Shown piece after piece: positions 12,358-21,595 of a stretch of 41,773 nt of DNA; the first letter of the stretch is position 1, and every line of letters begins with the position of its first letter. Source of the DNA: a virus; IMG/VR virus record IMGVR_UViG_3300010401_000020, positions 1 to 41,773 of that record. One strand, written 5' to 3'. The notes under the pieces are model-generated. The model was given only the letters and a program-made list of their open reading frames with translations. It did not search any database and was not told where the DNA came from. Position numbers and translations under genes: made by a program.

Positions 12358-15353
12358 TGGCCCGCAGTTGTCCAGCCCTGACCGATAATCTCACGAGTTC
12401 GTCGCCCTTTGCGACGGGACTGCCGCTCACGCTTGCCTGTTGGGTGAAGCCGACTTCTACGGGTGCCAACCGGGCCTACATGGGCATTGGCGTCAGCGGG
12501 TCTGCATTCAACCGTCATACGCTGTCGCTGGATTTCAACGGAACCAACTTCGTCTCCGCGCAGACCACCGGTGCTTCCTCGACGGTTGAGTCGGTCACGA
12601 GTGCCGCCATTACCACGGGTGCGTGGCACTTACCGAGCGCGTCTTGGACGTCGGCCACTTCGCGCAACTCCTACCTGGATGGCGCGAGCAAAGGAGGAAG
12701 CGGTTCCAACCAGGGGCCGACCGGCATCAATCATTTCCGGGTCAGTGGTCGATCGGATGGCTCAGGCGGTGCGGTGGCGGGTCTCATCGCCCATCTGATG
12801 GGCTGGCTACGGGTGCTCACGGATCTGGAGCACGCGACCTTGGGCGCTGGGGCCCATCCCCGGGCGTTGGCTTGTGACTACTACTGCCGGCTGAACCAGA
12901 ACGCTTCCCCTGAAACCGCTGATGTGGGGAGCATGTCGCTGACGGTCACGGGTACGACCTTCAGCAACGCCGACATGCCGGTCGTGGGAACGTGGTGGAC
13001 CGCAGCAGCACAAGGGAATCTGTCCTATACGCAGGGCACGCCGATTGCGGCGATTGATCTGGCGACGAAGTTCGAGGATGTCTCGAGCGCCTTTACTGGG
13101 TCGGTGCGGCAGCTCTCGGCGCCCGGAGCGGCCACGACAGCCAATGGAGCAGGCACGGCGAGCAATACGCTGGTGGTGACCTCCGCGGCGGGATTTGCCG
13201 CCAACAGTTACTGCTCGATCACCAATTCCACCACCCCGACCCTGATTCTCGCGATCTCGGGCACCACGTTGCTGCTGGCCACCACCCGCACCTGGGCGAA
13301 TGGGGATTCCGTCTATCCGATCGCCCACACGGCCAAGACGTTCACCGGGCTCACGTTCACCGGAAACTCCTTCGGTGGTACGCCGGCGGCGGGGGATGTC
13401 GGCAGCTACACCGGACTCTTCTTCCGTGCCACGAACAATACAACGGCCACCCTGATCGCGGATTCGGCGATCTTCAACATGACGGTGGCATCCTCGGGGG
13501 CGGCCGCCTCCTTCACCGCCGGCCCCACGCTCACGGGTCCTACGACCGATGGATACGCCTTCAGCGCCACGAGCAACCAGACCGCCACGTGGTGGCAGGC
13601 CGCCTATCTGAAAGGCTCAGCGACGCCCACCGCGACGAACATCATTAATGGAACCGGTACGGGCTACGTCGCCCATCAGTCCACCGCGCTGACGCTGAAT
13701 ATCGCGGGGACGAATACGATCACGGGTCTGACCTTGCCGGTCTACGACGTCTATCACTGCCTGACCAACGGCAATGGCAATTCCGCGGTCGTGCCCTTCA
13801 CCGATCAGCTGAAAAGCCCGCCGTCCGGCAAGCAATACGTGCGTGCCGTGATGACGCCCATCACCGCGATCACCAAAGCTAATCCCGCCGCGGTGACGTG
13901 TGTCGGCCACGGACGCTCGACCGGGGATGACGTGGAGATCTTCGGTGTCGGAGGGATGACGCAGATCAATAACGCCTTGACCACCCTCACTAAGGTGGAC
14001 GCCGACCATTTCACCCTCGATGGCATCGATTCGACTGGGTACCCAACCTATACCTCCGGCGGGTTTGCGACTTGGGGGCAATCGGTGGCCAATGGATCTT
14101 CCACCGCCATTGTGACGGGCGATGTGTTTGTGTGCGATGCAGCGGATCAGGGTGGAGTACCGATCACGCTCACGGCTCAAGGTGTCCCCAGCATGGCTAC
14201 CGTGGGAGACGGATCGCGGCGCAAAGCGGTGTTCGATGCATACAGCGTTTCCTTGGGCGCGCTGATTGGGGCGGCGACCGACTACGTGAACAACCGGGTG
14301 CCGATCGCGCCGAACTCTCCGAATGTGACGCCGGCGGTCTTTCTGCCGCTCAACACGGCTGCGAGCGTCACCATCGCCACGCTCGCGGTGGATCCGGAAG
14401 GCGACACCCTGGCTCCTACTACCAGCTCGAGCTATCCCGCCGGTTTATCCGGAGCGCTGACCGGCACTCCCACGGTGGCCGGCATCACGACCATGACCTG
14501 GACGTGGACCGATGCGGCCAATGAAACCGCGACGGGAGATCTGAATATCGTCACGGGCAACGTGACCGTCCCGAATCTCATCGGTAAGACACAAAGTCAG
14601 ATCGATTCCGCCTTGGCCGCGGTTTACCTCAGCGCGAACTACGGGAATCAAGACGATCCCAACCCGGCGGGACCGGCCGCTGCCGGTTTGTCGATCTTCC
14701 AGAATCCCCTGGCTTCCCAAGCGGTCGCGCCCAATTCCAGTGTGAACGTGACGCTCTCCACTGGGCTCGCACAGGCCACCACGACGCCTCCTGCGGTGCT
14801 GGCGCCCATCAGCAAGTCCACCCAACTGCTGTTCGAAGAAGGTCTGGGTGCTTTGAGCCCGTACACCGAATTCGCACCCTTTGGCCGCATCGTCATGAGC
14901 AGCACCGATCCGGTGGGCCAGATCTATCGATTCTGCCGCCTGCCTGCCTCCGCTCAGATCATGGAACTGCAGATCATGAACGATGCGAATCCGGCAGGCT
15001 CAAGCTACAAGGTAGGTGTCATGCTGCCCAATGGCGGGGCACTGGTGACTCCTAACTCCGATGGCATTCTCATGCCCGCCGGCCTGTCCCTAGACATCCC
15101 ACGACCGTATTGGACCAACCTGTTCGCTCCCACGATCGTCGGTTCCATCACCTCATTGGGGAATATCGGCAAGCGCGTATGGGAGCTCCTAGGGATGACT
15201 CAGGACCCCTCACTACCGAGCCAAGACACTCTCTACGACGTCGTTATGGTGGCTATCACCCCAGGACAGACCGGAGGGGTGGTCAACTTGCGTATTCGCT
15301 ACCTGCGTGCCCCTGATCGAGGGCTGATCGCTGCCTCCAGCATCCGTTATTGA
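12357..15353 (+). CDS. Large modular tail-fibre or adsorption protein with LamG-like and PASTA domains
   Basis: This 998-residue protein is modular. Residues about 12-170 look like a concanavalin/LamG jelly roll (LTLACWVKPTSTGANRAYMG, then HTLSLDFNG and AGLIAHLMGWLRVL). Threonine-rich beta repeats follow. Residues about 660-730 look like a cadherin/Ig fold (VDPEGDTLAP ... GALTGTPTVAGITTMTWTW). Residues about 735-805 match a PASTA repeat (VPNLIGKTQSQIDSALAA ... VAPNSSVNVTLSTG). The last 180 residues form a further domain. The ATG overlaps the upstream TGA. It probably binds sugars and peptidoglycan at the cell surface. Confidence 0.65.
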   Translation: MARSCPALTDNLTSSSPFATGLPLTLACWVKPTSTGANRAYMGIGVSGSAFNRHTLSLDFNGTNFVSAQTTGASSTVESVTSAAITTGAWHLPSASWTSATSRNSYLDGASKGGSGSNQGPTGINHFRVSGRSDGSGGAVAGLIAHLMGWLRVLTDLEHATLGAGAHPRALACDYYCRLNQNASPETADVGSMSLTVTGTTFSNADMPVVGTWWTAAAQGNLSYTQGTPIAAIDLATKFEDVSSAFTGSVRQLSAPGAATTANGAGTASNTLVVTSAAGFAANSYCSITNSTTPTLILAISGTTLLLATTRTWANGDSVYPIAHTAKTFTGLTFTGNSFGGTPAAGDVGSYTGLFFRATNNTTATLIADSAIFNMTVASSGAAASFTAGPTLTGPTTDGYAFSATSNQTATWWQAAYLKGSATPTATNIINGTGTGYVAHQSTALTLNIAGTNTITGLTLPVYDVYHCLTNGNGNSAVVPFTDQLKSPPSGKQYVRAVMTPITAITKANPAAVTCVGHGRSTGDDVEIFGVGGMTQINNALTTLTKVDADHFTLDGIDSTGYPTYTSGGFATWGQSVANGSSTAIVTGDVFVCDAADQGGVPITLTAQGVPSMATVGDGSRRKAVFDAYSVSLGALIGAATDYVNNRVPIAPNSPNVTPAVFLPLNTAASVTIATLAVDPEGDTLAPTTSSSYPAGLSGALTGTPTVAGITTMTWTWTDAANETATGDLNIVTGNVTVPNLIGKTQSQIDSALAAVYLSANYGNQDDPNPAGPAAAGLSIFQNPLASQAVAPNSSVNVTLSTGLAQATTTPPAVLAPISKSTQLLFEEGLGALSPYTEFAPFGRIVMSSTDPVGQIYRFCRLPASAQIMELQIMNDANPAGSSYKVGVMLPNGGALVTPNSDGILMPAGLSLDIPRPYWTNLFAPTIVGSITSLGNIGKRVWELLGMTQDPSLPSQDTLYDVVMVAITPGQTGGVVNLRIRYLRAPDRGLIAASSIRY

Positions 15354-15375
15354 TCAATTAGGTAACCCATAGAGT

Positions 15376-15639
15376 ATGTCCCGCCCCCCCGGTGTCAAAA
15401 ACAAGGCTAGCAAGACCGCCAAGGAGAATGTGCTCGCGGTCTTTACCCGCTTGGGTGGTACGGCTGCGATGGCCAAGTGGGCGAAGGATAACCAGAGCGA
15501 TTTCTACAAGCTCTACGCCAAGCTGATCCCGCAGCAGATCGACATGGACGTGAATGTGAAGCCCAAAGACGTGACCGCAGAGCCGTTGAGTCCAGAGGCG
15601 TGGGATGCCGAACACGGCGCTGAACAGCGAGCCAATTGA
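15376..15639 (+). CDS. Probable terminase small subunit, 87 aa
   Basis: The protein is short, basic at the N-terminus (MSRPPGVKNKASKTAKEN) and has a helical core (TAAMAKWAKDNQSDFYKLYA then KLIPQQIDMD), a pattern common to small terminase-like proteins directly before terL. Small subunits recognise phage DNA and load the large subunit. It overlaps terL by 35 bases. Its size is at the low end for the family, so identity rests partly on position. Confidence 0.7.
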   Translation: MSRPPGVKNKASKTAKENVLAVFTRLGGTAAMAKWAKDNQSDFYKLYAKLIPQQIDMDVNVKPKDVTAEPLSPEAWDAEHGAEQRAN

Positions 15640-17041
15640 GTACTCATGGAGACCTCAACTCGGTCCTCAGAAAGCGCTCGTGGATTGCCCCTATCCGGAG
15701 ATTCTGTTCGGTGGTGCGAGGGGCGGCGGCAAGACCGACGGCATCCTGGGCAAGTACGCCATCAAGGAGAAACGCTGGGGCAACGGATTCAACGCGGTGT
15801 TCTTCAGGAAGGAGATGCCGCAGCAGGACGATCTGATCGAGCGTGCCAAGGAGATCTATGTCCCAACAGGGGCGCGCTTTAATGAGTACAAAAAGCAATT
15901 CGCCATGCCCCATGGAGGACGAATTAGATTCCGTCCTTTGGAAAGCATCGCAGATGCTGAGAAGTATCAGGGGCAGTCACTATCCGACGCTGCAGTTGAA
16001 GAGGCAGGCAATTACCCCATGTCTGCGCCAATTGACCGACTCTTTGGCTGCCTTCGATCAAGCCATGGCGTCCCCATCCAACTCATCCTCAGCGCCAACC
16101 CCGGAGGACCGGGACACCACTGGATCAAGCAGCGCTTCATCGATCCCGCCCCTCTCGGGAGAAAGCGATTGATACGCCTGCTCCCCAACGGCAAAGAGCA
16201 TCACGCGGTCTACATCCCGTCCAAGATCGCGGATAACCGCGTGCTGTTGGCCAAGGATCCTGACTACATCAATCGACTCTACCTTGTGGGCAGCGTGGAA
16301 CTCGTACGCGCTTGGCTCGAGGGTGACTGGAATGTCATCGCAGGCGCGTTCTTCCCTGAGTTCTCGTTGGAGCGCCATGTCTGCGCGCCCTTCGCAATCC
16401 CTGAACACTGGGCGCGCATCCGCATGGGCGATTGGGGATCCGCCAAGCCATTCTGCATTCTATGGGCGGCTGTCAGTGATGGCGAACTAACGTCAGTTCC
16501 ACGTGGAACGCTTGTTATATATCGCGAGTGGTATGGTTGGAATGGGAAGGCCAACGAAGGTTGCATGATGACCGCGCAGGAGGTAGGGGCACGCATCAAG
16601 CAGATTGAGTCGGAACAGACTGAGAAGATGGCTGATGAAGTAATTGACCCTGCGGCATTTGCGCGTGATGGTGGCCCGAGTATCGCTGAGCGCATGGACC
16701 TGAACTGGCGTCGCGCCGACAACAGCCGTGTTGCGAAATTGGGTGCTATGGGCGGTTGGGATGAGGTGAGGCAACGCCTGAAAGCTGAGGCGGGACTGAA
16801 GATCTTCAGCACGTGCACGCATCTGATCCGCACGCTGCCCGCGCTCCAACATGACCCGCATAAGGCGGAAGACGTGGACACCAACGGCGAGGACCACGCA
16901 CCCGATGCATTGCGCTATGGCTGCATGTCCCGCCCCTTCATCCGCGACAAGCCCAAGGACCAACCACGCAAGTGGCCTACGGATATGACCATCAACGAGA
17001 TGATCAAGCGTCAGACGCAGAAGCGCCTGCAGGAGGGGTGA
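15605..17041 (+). CDS. terL: Terminase large subunit
   Basis: The 478-residue motor has a clear Walker A, FGGARGGGKT (residues 35-44), a Walker B-type AAVEEAGNY (about 129-137) and a C-terminal RNase H-like nuclease with acidic motifs GDWGSAKPFC (about 278) and GEDHAPDALRYG near residue 434. It pumps DNA into the prohead through the portal and cuts the concatemer. The TerL-portal spacing is unusual: a secreted fibrous protein gene is inserted between them. No cos site was recognised, so headful packaging is likely (inference). Confidence 0.93.
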   Translation: MPNTALNSEPIEYSWRPQLGPQKALVDCPYPEILFGGARGGGKTDGILGKYAIKEKRWGNGFNAVFFRKEMPQQDDLIERAKEIYVPTGARFNEYKKQFAMPHGGRIRFRPLESIADAEKYQGQSLSDAAVEEAGNYPMSAPIDRLFGCLRSSHGVPIQLILSANPGGPGHHWIKQRFIDPAPLGRKRLIRLLPNGKEHHAVYIPSKIADNRVLLAKDPDYINRLYLVGSVELVRAWLEGDWNVIAGAFFPEFSLERHVCAPFAIPEHWARIRMGDWGSAKPFCILWAAVSDGELTSVPRGTLVIYREWYGWNGKANEGCMMTAQEVGARIKQIESEQTEKMADEVIDPAAFARDGGPSIAERMDLNWRRADNSRVAKLGAMGGWDEVRQRLKAEAGLKIFSTCTHLIRTLPALQHDPHKAEDVDTNGEDHAPDALRYGCMSRPFIRDKPKDQPRKWPTDMTINEMIKRQTQKRLQEG

Positions 17042-17042
17042 G

Positions 17043-18995
17043 ATGCTCAGGATAGCAGCGCTCATAATTGGACTGTTCGGTTGTATGGCTTCGTGGGCCG
17101 CGCCCTTCAGCTTCGATGGAAGCGGCGCGCTACTGGTCACGGGCACTCCAGTCACCCCTGTGACATGGCAGAGCGGGTTTCAGTTCGATGCCAACGGGTA
17201 TCTTGTGGTGTCTGTCTCAGGTGTTCCGAGCACCATTCCTGACGGCACCATCCTCGGCAACACCAGCGGCTCGACGGCGGCGCCGAGTGCGATCAATGCT
17301 CTGGGATTGTCGGCAACGACAACCGGCAGTGTTGCAAGCGGTCTTTCTACCAATCAAATCACGGTTGCGGATTCGTCGAACCCAGGGAATGGGAACGCCA
17401 CGATGGGCTTTGCCCTCAGGGATAATGTCGGTGGTACGGGTTCCAACGGGACGAAGATCGGATTTGCGACGTTCACAAATCTGATCAGTGCTGCAGGCAC
17501 TGATGCTCAAATGGTTGGCATTTGGGGAGTCGCCGAACAAAAATCCGCGCTCACCACGGCTTCATTCACCGCGATGAATCCCCAGGTTATCGTAGACGCG
17601 AACGATACTGTGAATGGCGCAACCGGCGTTGAGGCGGATGTCAGCGTGCGTACAGGAGGGCACGCAACCACCAAGATTGGAATAGGGATTGTCTCATCTG
17701 GAGATGATGCTGTTCACGCCTCCAGCCGTGATGCAGGCTTGGCGTTTTGGGCTGGAAGTGCAGGCGTTGGATTCAACAACGGCATTCTATTCTCGAATCT
17801 CGGTGGGGGTCAGCCGGTTCCCACGACCGGCACGTTGATGAATACCGAGGGCGCGTACACGTACGCATCCGGCATCGATCTAAGCAATTCGACGTTTACG
17901 TCCAACGCTTTCAAGTCAACAGGCTTTACGGTCGATGGCACCGGGAAGGTAGGGGGAGCAGGGTTTGCGGTCACGACTGATCCGGGTTCTTCAGTCGGCA
18001 ATCAATATACAGGATTCGGGTCGGGCGTGGTCATATCGGGAGCGACGTTCAGTACTGGCTTTGGCTATAAGACGCTGAATGCGCAAACATCTTCAAACTC
18101 CAATACAGCATTCGGATATGAATCCCTTCTCAAAGTTGTCACGGGAAATACCAACACGGCGGTAGGTGCTTTCGCGTTGGCGAATAGCACGACCTCCGGT
18201 GGTAGCGCCCTTGGGTTCAATGCGGGCTTAAGTTTCACCGGCGCGGGCGCGATCGATGCATTTGGCTTCAATGCTTTGGAGTTCGATACTTCTGGAGTTA
18301 GAAACTCCGCGTTCGGCTCCAACGCCCTGACTGGAATTACCGGAACTCCAATTACCGGGTCGGATAACGCGGCCTTTGGCAATTCATCCTTGAAGAACTG
18401 CCAAGGAGGTTGTGGGTCCAATGTAGCTATTGGCAGTCAAACGGGTGTAGCCCTTACGACGGGGACCAATAACACACTCATCGGTTCGTATGTCGCCAAT
18501 GGAACGCTCACGACGGGCGGCGGGAATGTCCTGATAGGTGCAGGCACGAGCTGCACAACGGCTGCATCCGGCACCAGTAACACGATTGGAATATGCGGCA
18601 CCAGCACGGCGGTCTGGTCTGCAACTGGAACGAATACCCCCAGCACTTCAGCTACCACCATTGCTGGCAATCTAACAGTCGCAAGCGGCATCATTTCAGC
18701 TGGAACGAAGTTCACAGCGGCTGGTACGGGCTGCACTGTGGGCACAACCACGGGCGGCGCGACTGCTGGAACCTTTACACTCGCGGCAGGGCCCTGCACT
18801 TCAGTTGCAATCACAATGAATGGTGCGACAGGTGTTACGGCCCCCAATGGCTGGACATGTCAGGCCCATGATCGTACTGCCCCCACGGTGTTGATCGGCG
18901 GCGAATCCTCCAGCACCACCACTACGGCGACCATCACCATTCCCGCAGGCGCGGGCGCAACGGATGTGATCAGCTTTTCATGCACCGGTTACTGA
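17043..18995 (+). CDS. Secreted fibrous beta-repeat protein, 650 aa
   Basis: Residues 1-20 form a signal peptide (MLRIAALIIGLFGCMASWAA, then PFS). The rest is Gly/Thr/Ser/Asn-rich beta structure. Residues about 353-500 hold repeats of the kind seen in trimeric autotransporter heads: NTAFGYESL, NTAVGAFAL, NSAFGSNAL, NAAFGNSSL, NVAIGSQTG, NTLIGSYVA, NVLIGAGTS. The C-terminal 120 residues have regularly placed Cys (TGCTVG, GPCTSVAI, WTCQAHD, FSCTGY) that could form disulfides in the periplasm or outside. It starts one base after terL. It is either an exported fibre or a virion fibre with an unusual leader. Confidence 0.65.
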   Translation: MLRIAALIIGLFGCMASWAAPFSFDGSGALLVTGTPVTPVTWQSGFQFDANGYLVVSVSGVPSTIPDGTILGNTSGSTAAPSAINALGLSATTTGSVASGLSTNQITVADSSNPGNGNATMGFALRDNVGGTGSNGTKIGFATFTNLISAAGTDAQMVGIWGVAEQKSALTTASFTAMNPQVIVDANDTVNGATGVEADVSVRTGGHATTKIGIGIVSSGDDAVHASSRDAGLAFWAGSAGVGFNNGILFSNLGGGQPVPTTGTLMNTEGAYTYASGIDLSNSTFTSNAFKSTGFTVDGTGKVGGAGFAVTTDPGSSVGNQYTGFGSGVVISGATFSTGFGYKTLNAQTSSNSNTAFGYESLLKVVTGNTNTAVGAFALANSTTSGGSALGFNAGLSFTGAGAIDAFGFNALEFDTSGVRNSAFGSNALTGITGTPITGSDNAAFGNSSLKNCQGGCGSNVAIGSQTGVALTTGTNNTLIGSYVANGTLTTGGGNVLIGAGTSCTTAASGTSNTIGICGTSTAVWSATGTNTPSTSATTIAGNLTVASGIISAGTKFTAAGTGCTVGTTTGGATAGTFTLAAGPCTSVAITMNGATGVTAPNGWTCQAHDRTAPTVLIGGESSSTTTTATITIPAGAGATDVISFSCTGY

Positions 18996-19059
18996 CTCAC
19001 GCCGCTCGATAGGCGCATAGCAGCGGCAGGGAGCCGCATACGGAACATCGAGAGATTGA

Positions 19060-21267
19060 ATGACTAGAACCGCTTCACAACCTGCCCGCGAAGCCCGCCA
19101 GTGGAAGAAAGAGCTGCAGCTTTCTACCAAGCGCGAGAAGAACTGGCGTGACGCGGCTGAGAAGGTCGTTGCGCGCTATCGGGGCGAGGAGCGCAAGAAG
19201 AACCGTTTCAACGTGCTCTGGAGCAATACCGAAACACTGAGACCGGCGATCTACAACAGCCGGCCCAATCCCGACGTGCGCAGACGCTTTCGCGATGCCG
19301 ATCCGCTGGGCAAGGCGGTCAGCGAAGTGCTTGAGCGCTCGCTCATGGTCATGATCGACTATGAGTGCACCGACCAGACGCTGAAGAACGACACGCTCGA
19401 TGGCCTGCTCTGTGGCCGTGGCCTCAGTCGTATCCGCTATATTCCGTCGCTCAAGCAAGTGGGGGAAGGCGCCAATACGCCCCGCGAGCAAACCGAACAA
19501 AGTGGGGGTCATGATGACGATAATGACGAAATCGGGGTGCAGAGTGGGGAGGAGCAGGAAGAGGTCGAGTACGAACAGGTGCTCCCCGAGCATGTGGACT
19601 GGCGTGACTTTCGTCATGGATTTGGCCGGGTATGGGATGAAGTGCCCTGGGTGGCCTTCCGGCACAAACTCACGCGTAGCGATGCACTGAAGAAGTTCGC
19701 CGAGGAGGATCTCAAACCTATCAAGTTCGCAGTCCCCGAGAAACAGGAAGGCCAGACCGAGGAACAGAGCGAGACCGGCAAGGTCGCCGAATTCTGGGAG
19801 TTCTGGGACAAGATCGGCGAGCGCGTATTCTTCACACAGGAGGAATGTGAGGAGCTGCTATTCCCAAAGGACAACCCGGAGGGTGCGCCTCCCATTGCGT
19901 TTACCGGATTCTTCCCGGTCCCTGAGCCGCTCAAGATCATCGAGGATACCGGTTCACTGCTTCCGGTCATTCCTTTCAGCCTGTATCAGAACCAGGCGGA
20001 CGAACTCGATCGGATCTCTGCCCGTATTGACAAGATCGTGGCGGACATGCGCTTGCGGGGCATGTATGACTCCAAGCTCACCGAGTTGGCCGACCTGATG
20101 ACGGCGGATGACGGGGAGATGATTGCCGTCCAGAACGCCCAAGCGTGGCTCGAGGCGGGCCTGGATAAGGCCATCTCCTGGGTGCCGGTGGAGAAAGCGG
20201 TGGCCATCCTGGAGGCGCTCTACGAAGCGCGGGACCGGCAGAAAGCCATCATCGATGAGCTGACGGGCATCAGCGATATCATCCGCGGTGTTACCGATCC
20301 GGAGGAGACATTGGGGGCGCAGGAGCTCAAGCAGACCAATCACTCGGTGCGTTTGAGCCGCATGCAAAAGGAAGTGCAGCGCTACGCCAAGGATTTGATC
20401 CGCCTTGCTGGGGATGCGATGTGCGCGAAGTTCGAGCCGTCCACTTTCGCGGAGATGACCGAGCTCAACTTTCCCACGGCGCAGCAGAAAGCCCTGGCAC
20501 AAATGCAGGGCCAAACGCAGCCTGGTCAACCGCCGGCACCACCAAATCCGATACTCCAGATGCCCACGTGGGACGACATCATGGGGCTGATTCGCTCGCC
20601 CAGTCTCAAGCGGCGTTTCAAGGTGGATGTAGAGACCGATTCCACGGTGGCGGCCACCCTGCAATCGGACATGCGCGGCCTCACCGAGGTGATGACCGGT
20701 ATTGCGGCCATGCTGGAGAAGCTCGCGCCGATTGTGGCCTCCGGGTCCATGCCGATCGAGGCTGCGAAAGAATTGGTGATGGCCGTCATCCGCCGCGCTC
20801 GCATGGGCATTGCGGTGGAGGATGCGTTTGAGAAGCTGAAGGCACCGAATCCTCCCGGGCCGCCTGAAGCGGTACAGGTCGCGCAGATCAAGGCGCAGAC
20901 CGATCAGCAGGCTAATCAGCAGAAAGCGCAGTTGGACGCGCAGAAGACTCAGATCGAGCAGCAGGCGCAGACCGCCAATCGACAGGCGGAACTGCAGATG
21001 GAAGCGCAGAAAGCGCAGATGGATGCGGAAATCGAACTGCAGAAGGACGCGCAGGCCAAGCAGCATGAACTCGCTTTGAAGCAGGCCGAGGGCGATATCC
21101 GCCTGCGGGAACTGGCGATGCAGCTGGAGAACGAGCGGCTAATCGCCGATGCGAACAACCAGACGAAGATTCAGGTGGCAGAGATTGCGGCGGCGGCTCA
21201 ACAAGCGGTCGCTGCCCAGAAGGCCGCTGAAAGCGCGAAGGCTGAAAGTGGGGCATTGAATGCGTAG
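19060..21267 (+). CDS. Portal protein, P22-like size
   Basis: The 735-residue protein has the expected portal layout: basic N-terminal helices (REKNWRDAAEKVVARYRGEE), an early conserved NVLWSNTETLRPAIYN, a central crown and stem, and a C-terminal coiled coil of about 120 residues rich in Gln, Ala and Lys (residues about 610-730). Such C-terminal barrels extend into the capsid in P22-like phages. An acidic insert (GGHDDDNDEIGVQSGEEQEE) lies at about residues 149-168. Portals form the dodecameric DNA entry ring. The next gene overlaps its stop by 8 bases. Confidence 0.88.
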   Translation: MTRTASQPAREARQWKKELQLSTKREKNWRDAAEKVVARYRGEERKKNRFNVLWSNTETLRPAIYNSRPNPDVRRRFRDADPLGKAVSEVLERSLMVMIDYECTDQTLKNDTLDGLLCGRGLSRIRYIPSLKQVGEGANTPREQTEQSGGHDDDNDEIGVQSGEEQEEVEYEQVLPEHVDWRDFRHGFGRVWDEVPWVAFRHKLTRSDALKKFAEEDLKPIKFAVPEKQEGQTEEQSETGKVAEFWEFWDKIGERVFFTQEECEELLFPKDNPEGAPPIAFTGFFPVPEPLKIIEDTGSLLPVIPFSLYQNQADELDRISARIDKIVADMRLRGMYDSKLTELADLMTADDGEMIAVQNAQAWLEAGLDKAISWVPVEKAVAILEALYEARDRQKAIIDELTGISDIIRGVTDPEETLGAQELKQTNHSVRLSRMQKEVQRYAKDLIRLAGDAMCAKFEPSTFAEMTELNFPTAQQKALAQMQGQTQPGQPPAPPNPILQMPTWDDIMGLIRSPSLKRRFKVDVETDSTVAATLQSDMRGLTEVMTGIAAMLEKLAPIVASGSMPIEAAKELVMAVIRRARMGIAVEDAFEKLKAPNPPGPPEAVQVAQIKAQTDQQANQQKAQLDAQKTQIEQQAQTANRQAELQMEAQKAQMDAEIELQKDAQAKQHELALKQAEGDIRLRELAMQLENERLIADANNQTKIQVAEIAAAAQQAVAAQKAAESAKAESGALNA

Positions 21268-21595
21268 ACGATACCGCTGGGATGCTGTCAGCAAGAGCAT
21301 GGTTGAAGTACCGTGGGATTCACGCCAGCACGCCTTGGCGCCTGCGATCTGGGATGACCTCCCGGCCTATGAATCCCCCATCGACGGACGGGTTGTGGAC
21401 GGCCGTAGGCAGCGCAGGAACGACCTTGCGCGCTCCAACTGCCGACCCTATGAGGGGCGTGAGCAGGAGCAGAAAGAAGCCGACAGGCGACGTATGGAAT
21501 TGGACCGGCAGTCTGATCAGTTGGCCGAAAAGATGGCTCATCGCGCGTGGAGTGATGCTCCAGAGCGCATTCGCAAAGTATTCAGAGGTAGGTAA
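21260..21595 (+). CDS. Conserved protein between portal and scaffold, 111 aa
   Basis: The product contains a signature I recognise from phage head operons: RRNDLARSNCRPYEGREQEQ, followed by a charged helix (EADRRRMELDRQSDQLAEKM). The N-terminus, MRRRYRWDAVSKSMVEV, starts like short zinc-less rubredoxin-like segments. It overlaps the portal gene by 8 bases and the scaffold gene by one base. It is conserved at this position but its role in head assembly is unknown. Confidence 0.75.
   Translation: MRRRYRWDAVSKSMVEVPWDSRQHALAPAIWDDLPAYESPIDGRVVDGRRQRRNDLARSNCRPYEGREQEQKEADRRRMELDRQSDQLAEKMAHRAWSDAPERIRKVFRGR

Noticed and set aside
19954-21066. 370-codon leftward frame opposite the portal
   Set aside because: Leu/Arg-rich antisense shadow of the portal coiled coil.
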